In this document: piece after piece, positions 9,514-18,180 of the stretch
How positions within the stretch are numbered: the first letter of the stretch is position 1
Layout of the letters: every line of letters begins with the position of its first letter
Source: Bacteroidota bacterium
GTDB taxonomy: Bacteria > Bacteroidota > Bacteroidia > Chitinophagales > Chitinophagaceae
Reading direction: 5' to 3'
Assembly: GCA_018267615.1 (NCBI GenBank)
Contig: JAFDYD010000001.1
Location: forward strand, 119,098 to 183,097
Length of the DNA: 64,000 nucleotides
Notes under the pieces: model-generated
What the model was told of the DNA's origin: nothing
The model's input: the letters and a program-made list of their open reading frames with translations, nothing else
Databases searched by the model: none
Position numbers and translations under genes: made by a program

Positions 9514-11418
9514 ATGAGTTATTCCTACCAGGTTAAGTCACTCGAAGAATACAATGCCGCGTATAAAAAAAGTGTAGAAGATCCGGAAGGTTTTTGGAGC
9601 GCTATTGCTGAAAATTTTTTATGGCGCAAGAAATGGGATAAAGTGCTGAATTGGAATTTTACTGAGCCTTCTATAAAATGGTTTGAAGGTGGAAAATTGA
9701 ATATCACTGAAAATTGCCTGGATAGGCATCTCGCAACAAAAGCAGATCAACCGGCTATCGTTTGGGAACCCAACGATCCAAAAGACAACAAGGTGGTGCT
9801 CACTTACAAAGAACTTCATTTCAAAGTTTGCCAGTTCGCCCATGTCTTAAAGAACAACGGCGTCAAAAAAGGAGACCGCGTTTGTATTTATATGCCGATG
9901 GTGCCCGAACTCGCGATCGCCGTATTAGCATGCGCGAGGATCGGCGCAATTCACTCGGTAGTATTTGGTGGATTCTCCGCGCAAAGTATTGCCGACAGAA
10001 TTCAGGATGCTCAATGCAGCACAGTGATCACTGCAGACGGTGGTTTTCGTGGGAGTAAAGTCATTCCGTTGAAAGCCGTGATTGATGATGCGTTGATATC
10101 TTCTCCTTCCGTAAAAAAAGTCATTGTACTTTCTCGTACACATATTCCCGTTAGTATGATCAACGGCCGGGATGTTTGGTGGAGCGAAGAAATCAATAAA
10201 GTTCAAAATGCTGATTGTCCCGCAGAGATCATGGATTCGGAAGACATGCTTTTTATTCTATACACTTCTGGTTCCACTGGCAAACCAAAAGGAGTGGTGC
10301 ACACTTGCGGCGGATATATGGTGTACACCAACTATACTTTTGTGAATGTGTTCCAATATCAACCTGGCGATATCTATTTCTGTACTGCGGATATCGGCTG
10401 GATAACGGGGCATAGTTATATTGTGTACGGACCACTCAGTGCGGGCGCAACGACATTGATGTTTGAAGGAATTCCAACCTGGCCGGATGCAGGACGTTTT
10501 TGGGAGATCGTCGATAAATATAAAGTCAATATTTTGTACACGGCACCAACAGCTATTCGCAGCCTGATGGGTTTCGGGCTTGATTTTGTAAATGGGAAAA
10601 ATCTTTCTTCATTAAGAGTGCTGGGTACTGTTGGTGAACCGATCAATGAAGAAGCGTGGCATTGGTATGATGATAACATCGGTAAGAAAAAATGTCCTAT
10701 TGTAGATACATGGTGGCAAACAGAAACTGCAGGTGTATTGATTTCAAATATTGCTGGTATTACTCCGCAGAAACCTGCACATGCAACTCTACCATTGCCG
10801 GGAATTCAACCAATTCTTGTTGATGAAAAAGGTGATGAAGTAAAAGGAAATGGCGTGAGCGGAAACCTTTGTATTAAATTTCCATGGCCATCAATTATAA
10901 GAACCACTTATGGTGATCACGAGCGATGCAGGCAAAATTATTTTGCAACATATAAGAATTTATATTTTACGGGCGATGGAGCTCTGCGCGATGAACAAGG
11001 TAACTACCGGATTACAGGAAGGGTAGACGATGTATTGAATGTAAGCGGCCACCGGATAGGCACTGCCGAAGTTGAGAACGCAATCAATATGCATACAGGT
11101 GTTGTGGAAAGTGCAGTGGTGGGTTATCCGCACGATATCAAAGGACAAGGTATATATGCGTTTGTGATTTTCAATGGGAACATGGACGATAAAGAATTGT
11201 TGAAACATGGCATCGTGCAAACTGTTGCGAAAGTGATCGGCGCCATTGCAAAGCCTGACAAGATTCAATTTGTAAGCGGACTACCAAAAACGCGAAGCGG
11301 AAAAATAATGCGCAGAATTTTAAGAAAAATTGCCGAAGGAGAAACGAGTAACCTCGGAGATACTACAACGTTGTTAGATCCTGCAGTGGTGGAAGAAATT
11401 AAAAATGGAAGAATCTAA
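9514..11418 (+). CDS. acs: Acetyl-CoA synthetase
   Basis: Activates acetate to acetyl-CoA through acetyl-AMP. Adenylate-forming motifs are YTSGSTGKPKG (P-loop), TWWQTETAG, YFTGDGALRDEQGNYRITGRVDDVLNVSGHR, and the C-terminal catalytic lysine in TRSGKIMRRILR. I chose the ATG at 9514 (MSYSYQVKSL) over an in-frame TTG at 9502; the protein is then 634 residues, near the usual ~650. The catalytic Lys can be acetylated in the family, but no acetyltransferase or deacetylase gene is nearby. Confidence 0.97.
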   Translation: MSYSYQVKSLEEYNAAYKKSVEDPEGFWSAIAENFLWRKKWDKVLNWNFTEPSIKWFEGGKLNITENCLDRHLATKADQPAIVWEPNDPKDNKVVLTYKELHFKVCQFAHVLKNNGVKKGDRVCIYMPMVPELAIAVLACARIGAIHSVVFGGFSAQSIADRIQDAQCSTVITADGGFRGSKVIPLKAVIDDALISSPSVKKVIVLSRTHIPVSMINGRDVWWSEEINKVQNADCPAEIMDSEDMLFILYTSGSTGKPKGVVHTCGGYMVYTNYTFVNVFQYQPGDIYFCTADIGWITGHSYIVYGPLSAGATTLMFEGIPTWPDAGRFWEIVDKYKVNILYTAPTAIRSLMGFGLDFVNGKNLSSLRVLGTVGEPINEEAWHWYDDNIGKKKCPIVDTWWQTETAGVLISNIAGITPQKPAHATLPLPGIQPILVDEKGDEVKGNGVSGNLCIKFPWPSIIRTTYGDHERCRQNYFATYKNLYFTGDGALRDEQGNYRITGRVDDVLNVSGHRIGTAEVENAINMHTGVVESAVVGYPHDIKGQGIYAFVIFNGNMDDKELLKHGIVQTVAKVIGAIAKPDKIQFVSGLPKTRSGKIMRRILRKIAEGETSNLGDTTTLLDPAVVEEIKNGRI

Positions 11419-11422
11419 TTGG

Positions 11423-11518
11423 TAAGATACAAGATAAAAAGTACAAGGCACAAGGTTGAATTTCTAAAACCGTTATGAAATTCAGTCTTGTGCCTTGTAT
11501 CCTGTACCTTGTTTCTTA
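11423..11518. repeat. Intergenic inverted repeat made of caaggta heptamers
   Basis: The left arm (from 11423) reads as 7-bp units taagata, caagata, aaaagta, caaggca, caaggtt. The reverse complement of the right arm reads taagaaa, caaggta, caggata, caaggca, caagact. The two arms are about 41 bp long and pair with scattered mismatches. It begins 5 bp after the acs stop and lies between convergent genes, so it could serve as a two-way terminator. It is the same word family as 39779-39881. Confidence 0.88.
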
Positions 11519-11529
11519 TATTAATGATT

Positions 11530-12084
11530 TTATTTTTTAATTGTGACCTGAGTTCCAATTGCGGCCATATCAAACAATTCATCTACATCGTCATTTTTCA
11601 AAGCGATGCATCCATTGGTCCAGTTTTGATATAGATCCACTGCGAGATCATCATGAGGCCATGTGCCGTGGATGGCGATGCCGCCTCCGATCTTTGCATT
11701 TTTCGGAATCAATCCTTTTGATTTGCGTTCTTTAAATTTTTCGAGATCTACCTCTGTAGGAAAATCGATCAGCATCATTTTATCCCATTTCTCATGCGGG
11801 CGTTTTGAAGCAATATGATAAACTCCTTCTGGTGTTTTGCGATCTCCTTCCATCATTTTATCATCGAGGGATTTGCTGCCAAAAACAACAGGGTAAGTAG
11901 CGTACCAGCCGTCTTTGTCATATACTTTTAATTCATAATCCGATTTTACAACGACGATGCTGATATCGCCATCAAGATGCAGATTAAAGAAACTTTTACG
12001 CACCGCTCTTTTGTTATTGATATCACGGAACGAGAAAAGAGTTAAAAACAACAGGCTGAAAAGGAAAATTCGTTTTCTTGGCAT
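11530..12084 (-). CDS. L,D-transpeptidase (YkuD domain), exported
   Basis: A protein of about 184 residues with an N-terminal hydrophobic segment (IFLFSLLFLTLFSF) for export or anchoring. The YkuD catalytic region is visible: GGGIAIHGTWPHDD followed by QNWTNGCIALKNDDVDELF, i.e. the conserved His-Gly and the catalytic Cys in NGC-[IL]-x-L. The earlier KTPEGVYHI is also typical. Such enzymes form 3-3 peptidoglycan crosslinks or attach ligands to the wall. I chose the ATG at 12082-12084 (MPRKR) over a TTG at 12093. Confidence 0.88.
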   Translation of the reverse strand: MPRKRIFLFSLLFLTLFSFRDINNKRAVRKSFFNLHLDGDISIVVVKSDYELKVYDKDGWYATYPVVFGSKSLDDKMMEGDRKTPEGVYHIASKRPHEKWDKMMLIDFPTEVDLEKFKERKSKGLIPKNAKIGGGIAIHGTWPHDDLAVDLYQNWTNGCIALKNDDVDELFDMAAIGTQVTIKK

Positions 12085-12177
12085 ACCACCCAATTTTAGT
12101 TTTATTCAACGTTCTATTGTGCCTGAATATTTTTGCTGTGAATAAATTTTAACGATTGATTGATAGGCAAATAAAAA

Positions 12178-12212
12178 AAATAAACCGGTACCAACTCCGG
12201 CCCGGTTTATTT
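12178..12212 (-). terminator. Rho-independent terminator after the outer membrane protein gene
   Basis: An 11-bp perfect stem, AAATAAACCGG paired with CCGGTTTATTT, around a 13-nt loop. On the minus strand it is followed by a T-rich run (complement of 12168-12180, gcaaataaaaaaa). It lies 64 bp downstream of the stop at 12276 and upstream of the L,D-transpeptidase gene. Confidence 0.85.
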
Positions 12213-12275
12213 TAACTTTTTATTCTAGAAAAGATACTTCTTCCCCATTCTGGAACTTGGGTCGCTCTTTTTATC

Positions 12276-13106
12276 TTACCAATTGCTTAACCTGATTCCA
12301 ACATTATACGGCACCTGGTCAAGCCCTTTTTTGAACATGCTTTGCGTGGCATAAGAGCCGTACAGTTTTACCGGACCAAATTGCAATTCTGCGATCCATG
12401 ATATTTTCCAGGGATTAAGATCAAATGAATTATGTTCTTTCTTTTTTCCGAATTCGCTGCTTATCAATTTTTGTCTTGAAGAATAAAGATACCCGGCACT
12501 CGCGCCAACACTGAGTCCAAACTCCTGTCTCCGATGCGGAGTAAAATTAAAATTCAACATGAATGGAACGGTTACATAATCGGCCGCAAGTTTATTTTTG
12601 CTGTAATGAATGGTATCCATAATAATCTTCGTGGGACCTGTGAGGTATTTGATATTTTCCGTATATCGATAATTATTTAATTCGATTCCCAATCCATACT
12701 TAAAATTCACTACATGTTTGATCACATTCAGTCGCTGCATAAACACCCAAATATTTACATCAACTGATTTTCCATTTCGTAAATTAAACCAGTCACTCGT
12801 GCTACCCGGCGCGAAAGCTTGCGCTGATGCGGATTGATAATTTGTTCTGTCATTAAAATTTGCAAAACCAAGATCAACAATAAACCAATTGGTGCTAACA
12901 TTCGATGGTCTGTAGTAATGCCTTTTATGAAAATGCACTTCCGTGCCGTTCCCGGTATCCGCGTCTCCTTTTTTAATGATGATCATCGAACCGATTTTGA
13001 TTGTATCGCCCTGGTTGTTGATATTGCTTTTTCCGGTTGTATCAGTTTGCGCCCAACCCGAGAGGTAAAGACATAATCCTGCCATTAGTAAAAACTCTTT
13101 TTTCAT
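12276..13106 (-). CDS. Outer membrane beta-barrel protein of the ECF operon
   Basis: About 276 residues with a signal peptide (MKKEFLLMAGLCLYLSGWAQ). The mature part alternates hydrophobic and polar residues in a barrel pattern (FIVDLGFANF, FKYGLGIELNNYRY, VPFMLNFNFTP, FGLSVGASAGYLYSS, YNVGIRLSNW). It resembles the outer membrane beta-barrel (PorT-like) group. The longer reading frame starts at 13154, but the signal peptide fixes the start at the ATG at 13104-13106, 20 bp after the anti-sigma gene. Its place in the sigma/anti-sigma operon suggests a target or a signal-sensing partner; this is inference. Confidence 0.8.
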   Translation of the reverse strand: MKKEFLLMAGLCLYLSGWAQTDTTGKSNINNQGDTIKIGSMIIIKKGDADTGNGTEVHFHKRHYYRPSNVSTNWFIVDLGFANFNDRTNYQSASAQAFAPGSTSDWFNLRNGKSVDVNIWVFMQRLNVIKHVVNFKYGLGIELNNYRYTENIKYLTGPTKIIMDTIHYSKNKLAADYVTVPFMLNFNFTPHRRQEFGLSVGASAGYLYSSRQKLISSEFGKKKEHNSFDLNPWKISWIAELQFGPVKLYGSYATQSMFKKGLDQVPYNVGIRLSNW

Positions 13107-13125
13107 ACTTCGCTTTTTATAAAAA

Positions 13126-14232
13126 TTATTTAACTGCGATTTGGAAATTTCCAATCAGAACGCTGGATTTATCTCCTTCCACATTGGTTGTTTTTTCAAA
13201 AACCCTGGATACTCTTCTGAAGATACCGCGCATTTTATTTTTCTTGGTAGAAAATGCCAGGAAACCATTTGGCTCTTCGGGCAAATTAGCCTGATCATTA
13301 AAGCTAGCTGGCTTAATTTGCTGTTCGCTTGCCTGATTTTTGGTAGGATCAACAGTTTTCAATTCCGCTATGTTTGCGGTGGCGTCAGTAAGAACGGATA
13401 TATTATCAGTATTGATTGAACTTATCTTATCAATATTTTTATTTTCAACTGCTACTGGCAAAATATCGTTCGGCTGTTCCATTGGTTCTTTCTCCTGCTT
13501 CGGATTTTTTATCGCAACGTCCCTTTTGTTTGGAGTAGATTTTTGTGTTGAATTTTCTTTTCTATCTACTCTTAATTGTTCTTCTTCTTTCGCTGTGTTC
13601 GTATTGTTTAACGTATCAAGCAATTTGGAAGTTACATCCGTATCAGATTTTTTTACAACTTCATCTACGGATTTCTTATCAATAACCACAACTTCATTAT
13701 GATTTGATTTTGTAGTTGCGTATTTGAAAACAAAAAATCCTACTAGGATCAATAATATTGCAGCCGCTGCAATTCTTTGCCATGGAAGCAGGAATACTTT
13801 TTTTCTTTCTTTCCTGTATAATTTTTCTTTCCCAACAAAAATAATGGAAGAATCAGGTTCAACACGTGCCTTTTGCAACATCATCATATCGTACCATAAT
13901 GATGGATATTTATCAGCAAATTTTTCGACAGCTTTCTGATCGTCTTCATTCAACTCATTATCCAGGTATAATAAAAAGAATTCTTCATAATTGGAGTGAT
14001 TGATCAGTGAACTTGTATCAAGAGATGATCTCATTAACGATTCTTTGTTTTCAAACACGATATTATTATCCGCTACAAGTTTTGATTGTGCAAGCAAACT
14101 AAATTCTTCCTGCAGGTCCGCATTTTCTTTCACAAAAGATTCCACCAATTGTTTTTCGGCGGCAGACAATTCATTGTCTGCATACAATAGGAAAAATTCT
14201 TCGTAATTATTTCTGTCTATGTTCATTTTCAT
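13126..14232 (-). CDS. Membrane anti-sigma factor with two tandem N-terminal modules
   Basis: A 368-residue bitopic protein. The cytoplasmic part carries the same module twice: NYEEFFLLYADNELSAAEKQ near residue 9 and NYEEFFLLYLDNELNEDDQK near residue 81. One membrane helix follows (about residues 151-168, AAAAILLILVGFFVF), then a low-complexity periplasmic tail rich in Lys, Asn, Thr and Glu. It is directly downstream of an ECF sigma gene, which supports the anti-sigma role. No zinc-finger (HxxxCxxC) is present. Most anti-sigma factors have one such module; the duplication is unusual. Confidence 0.82.
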   Translation of the reverse strand: MKMNIDRNNYEEFFLLYADNELSAAEKQLVESFVKENADLQEEFSLLAQSKLVADNNIVFENKESLMRSSLDTSSLINHSNYEEFFLLYLDNELNEDDQKAVEKFADKYPSLWYDMMMLQKARVEPDSSIIFVGKEKLYRKERKKVFLLPWQRIAAAAILLILVGFFVFKYATTKSNHNEVVVIDKKSVDEVVKKSDTDVTSKLLDTLNNTNTAKEEEQLRVDRKENSTQKSTPNKRDVAIKNPKQEKEPMEQPNDILPVAVENKNIDKISSINTDNISVLTDATANIAELKTVDPTKNQASEQQIKPASFNDQANLPEEPNGFLAFSTKKNKMRGIFRRVSRVFEKTTNVEGDKSSVLIGNFQIAVK

Positions 14233-14290
14233 CGCTTGCTGTTTGCGATTCTTAAATCTATAAAATAGAAATTATAAATTATTAAAACGT

Positions 14291-14776
14291 TCACATAACA
14301 TTTTCTAAACTCACCAGGTAGTTTTTAAGATGTATTCTTGCCCGGTGTAAGTATACTTTCACCTGGCTTTGATTGAGCCCGGTGATTTCACCGATCTCGT
14401 CATACGAATATCCTTCATAATCTTTCAACATCACCAGCGAACGTTGTGTTTCATTCAATCTCATCAACGCTTCTTCCAGTATTTTTTTCAGGTTGTTCTC
14501 CGGCCGATTTTGAATTCCGGATTCAGCGCCGAATTCATCCTTCAATTGTATTCTTTTTACTTTCCGCAGATGATCTATCATATGATGGTAGGCAATGGTG
14601 AAAAGATACGATTTGCTTTTTTCAGCATTCACGTCATTGCGGTTGCGCCATAATCTTTCAAAAGCGGTTTGAACCACATCCCTTGCATCCTCCTCGTTCC
14701 TGATATTCTTCAAAATGAAACGATAGACTTTATCCGCATTATTTCTTACACATTCGTTGTAATCGCTCTCAGTCAT
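14291..14776 (-). CDS. ECF RNA polymerase sigma factor
   Basis: About 161 residues with the two sigma-70 regions. Region 2 is NADKVYRFILKNIRNEEDARDVVQTAFERLWRNRN, with SYLFTIAYHHMIDHLRK (split here only for description). Region 4 is LNETQRSLVMLKDYEGYSYDEIGEITGLNQSQVKVYLHRAR, the helix-turn-helix. Start at the ATG 14774-14776; an in-frame TTG lies six bases upstream. First gene of an operon with the anti-sigma and outer membrane protein genes. Confidence 0.93.
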   Translation of the reverse strand: MTESDYNECVRNNADKVYRFILKNIRNEEDARDVVQTAFERLWRNRNDVNAEKSKSYLFTIAYHHMIDHLRKVKRIQLKDEFGAESGIQNRPENNLKKILEEALMRLNETQRSLVMLKDYEGYSYDEIGEITGLNQSQVKVYLHRARIHLKNYLVSLENVM

Positions 14777-14910
14777 AAGCAACTGCTGGTATGATAGTGT
14801 TTATTGCCTGTCTCGATATAAGACGTGCAGCAAGCCCGAAAGTTACATTCGGAAAATATTTCTTATTGTATAAGGATCAGCAAAATAGAGGAATGTTGCA
14901 TGGCGCTGGG

Positions 14911-14992
14911 AGCGAGTGGCAAGTAGAAATTAGCGGACGCATCTCCCTGATTAAGCCACACCTGCTCGCCATTTGCTACTTGCCACTCGCCT
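14911..14992. repeat. Intergenic inverted repeat made of gcgagtg heptamers
   Basis: The left arm reads gcgagtg, gcaagta, gaaatta, gcggacg; the complement of the right arm reads gcgagtg, gcaagta, gcaaatg, gcgagca. The first two heptamers pair perfectly. It lies in the divergent region between the ECF sigma gene and kbl, so unlike most of these repeats it is not close to a stop codon. Same word family as 45027-45111 and 57618-57680. Confidence 0.8.
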
Positions 14993-15007
14993 TTCAACCC
15001 AAGTAAT

Positions 15008-15015
15008 TACCTTTG
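15008..15015 (+). promoter_or_regulatory. Probable -7 box of kbl (TACCTTTG)
   Basis: Matches the Bacteroidota -7 consensus TAnnTTTG, 19 bp upstream of the kbl ATG. No well-placed TTG -33 element was found, so confidence is moderate. Confidence 0.45.
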
Positions 15016-15034
15016 ATGCTCTTAAAGAAGAGCC

Positions 15035-16222
15035 ATGAATGAAACTTTTGTCAAACGTATTGCAGCCGAACTGGAAGAAATAAAATCATCCGGTCTTTTT
15101 AAAAATGAAAGAGTAATAACAAGCGATCAGGGACCCGAGATTGAGGTGAATGGCAAAACGGTATTGAATTTTTGCGCCAACAACTATTTGGGCCTGTCCT
15201 CTCATCCAAAAGTTATCGAAGCTGCTCACAAAGCAATTGATTCGAGGGGCTATGGTCTGAGTAGCGTCCGGTTTATCTGCGGAACGCAAGACATTCATAA
15301 AGAGCTCGAACAAAAGATTGCGCGTTTTTTGGGAACAGAAGATTCGATATTGTACGTCGCGGCTTTTGACGCAAACGGAGGCGTATTCGAGCCTTTATTC
15401 AACGACCAGGATGCAATTATTTCTGACGAATTAAATCATGCATCCATCATCGATGGTGTTCGCTTGTGCAAGGCACAGCGTTTTCGGTATAAACATAATA
15501 ATATGGATGACCTGGAACAGCAGCTGAAAGCGGCGGAGAACACACGCAGCCGGATCATCGTTACGGATGGCTCGTTCAGTATGGATGGAACCATTGCACA
15601 ATTGGATAAGATCTGCGCGTTAGCCGATCAGTATAATGCAATTGTTATGATTGATGATTCACATTCTTCCGGCTTCCTTGGCAAAACAGGAAGGGGCACT
15701 CACGAATACCGGAATGTGATGGGAAGAATCGATATCATCACGGGGACACTTGGAAAAGCGCTTGGTGGTGCGAGTGGCGGATTTACCAGTGGACGAAAGG
15801 AAATCATCGAAATGCTGAGACAAAGAAGCCGGCCTTATTTATTTTCAAATAGTCTTGCACCTTCTATCGTGGGAGCTTCGATTGCAGTGTTGGATATGCT
15901 TAGTGAGACAACCGAGTTGCGCGACAAACTGGAACAAAACACAAAATATTTTCGCACAAAAATGACTGCTGCGGGGTTTGATATAAAACCAGGCGATCAT
16001 CCAATCGTTCCAATCATGTTGTACGACGCTGTAGTGGCGCAGAATTTTGCCGCTGCATTATTGGAAGAAGGAATTTATGTGATCGGATTTTTCTTTCCCG
16101 TTGTTCCAAAAGGCCTGGCTCGTATTCGTGTACAATTAAGTGCCGCCCATGAACAACAACATTTGGATAAAGCGATTGATGCGTTTACAAAAATTGGCAA
16201 GAAGCTAAATGTAATTACCTAA
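15035..16222 (+). CDS. kbl: Glycine C-acetyltransferase (2-amino-3-ketobutyrate CoA ligase)
   Basis: A PLP-dependent alpha-oxoamine synthase that converts 2-amino-3-ketobutyrate and CoA to glycine and acetyl-CoA in threonine degradation. The 395-residue length is very close to E. coli Kbl (398). Motifs are NFCANNYLGLSSHP, SVRFICGTQDIHKELE, MIDDSHSSGFLGKTGRGTHE (split from longer text), and the PLP lysine (about 241) in TGTLGKALGGASGG. No tdh gene is adjacent. Kbl and other oxoamine synthases (KAS/BioF) are similar, but the length and SSVRFICGTQ favour Kbl. Its 3' end overlaps ridA (convergent) by 8 bp. Confidence 0.92.
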   Translation: MNETFVKRIAAELEEIKSSGLFKNERVITSDQGPEIEVNGKTVLNFCANNYLGLSSHPKVIEAAHKAIDSRGYGLSSVRFICGTQDIHKELEQKIARFLGTEDSILYVAAFDANGGVFEPLFNDQDAIISDELNHASIIDGVRLCKAQRFRYKHNNMDDLEQQLKAAENTRSRIIVTDGSFSMDGTIAQLDKICALADQYNAIVMIDDSHSSGFLGKTGRGTHEYRNVMGRIDIITGTLGKALGGASGGFTSGRKEIIEMLRQRSRPYLFSNSLAPSIVGASIAVLDMLSETTELRDKLEQNTKYFRTKMTAAGFDIKPGDHPIVPIMLYDAVVAQNFAAALLEEGIYVIGFFFPVVPKGLARIRVQLSAAHEQQHLDKAIDAFTKIGKKLNVIT

Positions 16223-16595
16223 TTGCTATCATACTGATCTCCACATTTACATTTTTTGGCAAACCTTTTACGGCCACAGTTTCACGCGCGGGAAATTCTC
16301 CATGAAAATATTTTCCATACACTTCATTCACCATTGCAAACAGAGACATATCGCTTAAAAAAATAGTTGTTTTAACCACATTACTAAATTCCAATTCTGC
16401 CTCAGTGAGAATTGCTCTCAGGTTATGCATTACCTGGTGCGTTTCAGAGATGATATCAACTGCTTCGATATTGCCAGTAGTCGGATTGATCGCAACTTGC
16501 CCGGAAATATAAAGCGTATCGTTTACCATGATTGCCTGGTTATATGGACCAATCGGCTCTGGCGCGTTGGGTGTACTGATGATTATTTTTTCCAT
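16215..16595 (-). CDS. ridA: RidA family reactive enamine/imine deaminase
   Basis: A 126-residue RidA/YjgF protein: APEPIGPYNQAI at the N-terminus, LYISGQVAINPTTG, a central ATP-like fold region, and the conserved arginine in FPARETVAV near the C-terminus. It hydrolyses 2-aminoacrylate-type intermediates made by PLP enzymes, which fits its neighbour kbl being a PLP enzyme; the genes converge and overlap by 8 bp. Confidence 0.93.
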   Translation of the reverse strand: MEKIIISTPNAPEPIGPYNQAIMVNDTLYISGQVAINPTTGNIEAVDIISETHQVMHNLRAILTEAELEFSNVVKTTIFLSDMSLFAMVNEVYGKYFHGEFPARETVAVKGLPKNVNVEISMIAIR

Positions 16596-16728
16596 TTGTC
16601 AAATGTAATATGGAACAACGATTTTAACCTATTTTCAAATAAAGGCTTTTAATAAATTTTTGTATAGTATGATTCCAAAACGACTTACGGGGTCTCCAGT
16701 TAATTCGTTTTAAATCGTCATTCAACAT

Positions 16729-16736
16729 TATTTTTG
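16729..16736 (+). promoter_or_regulatory. Probable -7 box (TATTTTTG) of the 16752 gene
   Basis: Matches TAnnTTTG and ends 15 bp before the ATG at 16752, giving a very short leader. No clear TTG at -33. Confidence 0.4.
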
Positions 16737-16751
16737 CGCTAAAATTTCCGG

Positions 16752-17393
16752 ATGAAAATTGCCGTGATTGCTGAAGATGAAATCTTAAAAGAATTGCAGG
16801 GCAAATTAAAAGCCGTTGAAGAACTAGAATTGGTGCGTGCCAAAACATTAAAAGACTTGTTGAGTGCGGATGATGCCGATGCTTTTTTTGATCTGGAATT
16901 TCAAATGGATCAAGATCGCATTAAAAAATTAGTGTCTCTTTTGCCACGACCCGTTTTTATCAATGCAGTGATAAATACTTTGGAAGAAATTGGTCAGCCC
17001 TTTATACGCATCAATGCATGGCCGACTTTTATGGGGAGAAATATTTGTGAACTGGCGATAGACAACGACTCCACCGCCGAAGCAACAAAAAAAATCATGA
17101 ATGCTTTATCTTGGCAATACCAACTTGTTCCTGACAAGCCGGGAATGATCAGCGCACGCATTATTGCAATGATCATTAACGAAGCTTATTTTGCAACGCA
17201 GGAACAGGTAAGTAGTAAAGGAGATATTGATATTGCCATGAAATTAGGAACGAATTATCCGCACGGTCCTTTTGACTGGGCAACGCAAATCGGGTTGAAA
17301 AATATTCTACAGTTACTTCGTGCATTGCAGAAGACCGATGACAGATATTCAATATCCACGATGCTGGAGAAAGAAACGATGCTTGCAAAATAA
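16752..17393 (+). CDS. 3-hydroxyacyl-CoA dehydrogenase-like protein with degenerate NAD domain
   Basis: A 213-residue protein. The C-terminal part (SARIIAMIINEAYFATQEQV, then DIDIAMKLGTNYPHGPFDWA) is the 3HCDH C-terminal domain, including the NYPHGPF motif. The N-terminal ~120 residues should be a Rossmann domain, but the GxGxxG nucleotide loop is missing (MKIAVIAEDEILKELQ). Full enzymes are ~280 residues or more. It is therefore probably not an NAD-dependent dehydrogenase in itself. It could be a decayed gene or a re-used binding protein; the frame is intact. Confidence 0.75.
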   Translation: MKIAVIAEDEILKELQGKLKAVEELELVRAKTLKDLLSADDADAFFDLEFQMDQDRIKKLVSLLPRPVFINAVINTLEEIGQPFIRINAWPTFMGRNICELAIDNDSTAEATKKIMNALSWQYQLVPDKPGMISARIIAMIINEAYFATQEQVSSKGDIDIAMKLGTNYPHGPFDWATQIGLKNILQLLRALQKTDDRYSISTMLEKETMLAK

Positions 17394-17411
17394 CAAGTTG
17401 AAAAATTTTTA

Positions 17412-18083
17412 ATGTCGCTCATCTTAAATATCGATACGTCCTTAGAAAATGCAGGAGTTTGTCTGGCTAAAGACGGATTGCCACTGATTATTGCCGAAAA
17501 CAAAGATCAAAAAGATCATGCGGCGTGGTTACATGTATCGATCAAGAAAATGATTGAAGAAGCCGGATATAAGATGCAGAATTTGGATGCCATTGGCATT
17601 GCAAGCGGTCCCGGCTCTTATACCGGACTTCGAGTGGGAATGGCGGCGGCTAAAGGATTCTGTTATGCACTAAAAATACCTTTGATTACTATAGGCACGC
17701 TTTATTTAATAGCATTTGCAGTTCGCGATGAAGTGTTACCCGATAGTTTAATTTGTCCCATGATCGATGCACGTCGGATGGAGGTATTTACTGCTCTCTA
17801 CAATATAGAAATGAAGGAAGTTATGAAACCTTCCGCTCTTATATTAAATAAAAATTCATTTGAAGATTATTTTTTTAAGCAACATATTTTTTTCGCTGGA
17901 AATGGCTCGAAAAAATGGAAAGAGGTGGTTCAAAGCTCCAATGCCTCATTTCTTGACACACCAATTTTGGCGTCATATCTCGCCCAACTTTCTCATAATA
18001 AATATTTAACACAGGAGTTTACTGACCTGATTTATAGCGAGCCCATCTACCTGAAGGAGTTCTATACTCATGAAAAAAAATAA
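17412..18083 (+). CDS. tsaB: tRNA threonylcarbamoyladenosine biosynthesis protein TsaB
   Basis: A 223-residue ASKHA-fold protein. The N-terminus SLILNIDTSLENAGVCLA and the motif IASGPGSYTGLRVGMAAAKG are diagnostic of TsaB. It forms the TsaBDE complex with TsaD and TsaE to make t6A37 in ANN-decoding tRNAs. It is 18 bp downstream of the dehydrogenase-like gene and likely co-transcribed. Confidence 0.94.
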   Translation: MSLILNIDTSLENAGVCLAKDGLPLIIAENKDQKDHAAWLHVSIKKMIEEAGYKMQNLDAIGIASGPGSYTGLRVGMAAAKGFCYALKIPLITIGTLYLIAFAVRDEVLPDSLICPMIDARRMEVFTALYNIEMKEVMKPSALILNKNSFEDYFFKQHIFFAGNGSKKWKEVVQSSNASFLDTPILASYLAQLSHNKYLTQEFTDLIYSEPIYLKEFYTHEKK

Positions 18084-18109
18084 ATATATTAGAATTTAAT
18101 GCGCCAGTA

Positions 18110-18140
18110 TTGATTTTGTGGTGTTGAGGGGTTAAATTTG
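18110..18140 (+). promoter_or_regulatory. Promoter of the arsR-type gene (TTG-N20-TAAATTTG)
   Basis: A -33 TTG at 18110-18112 and the -7 box TAAATTTG at 18133-18140, spaced 20 bp, match the Bacteroidota sigma-70 pattern. The ATG is at 18181, leaving ~35 nt of leader. Confidence 0.6.
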
Positions 18141-18180
18141 TTTACTTTATAATATTCCTAATTCAAAATAGAAATATAAG

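Noticed and set aside
13107..13154. Upstream extension of the outer membrane protein gene, overlapping the anti-sigma gene
   Set aside because: The signal peptide starts at the ATG 13104-13106.
14791..15006. Open reading frame of 71 codons between the ECF sigma gene and kbl
   Set aside because: Half of it is translated from an inverted repeat; no family likeness or ribosome site.
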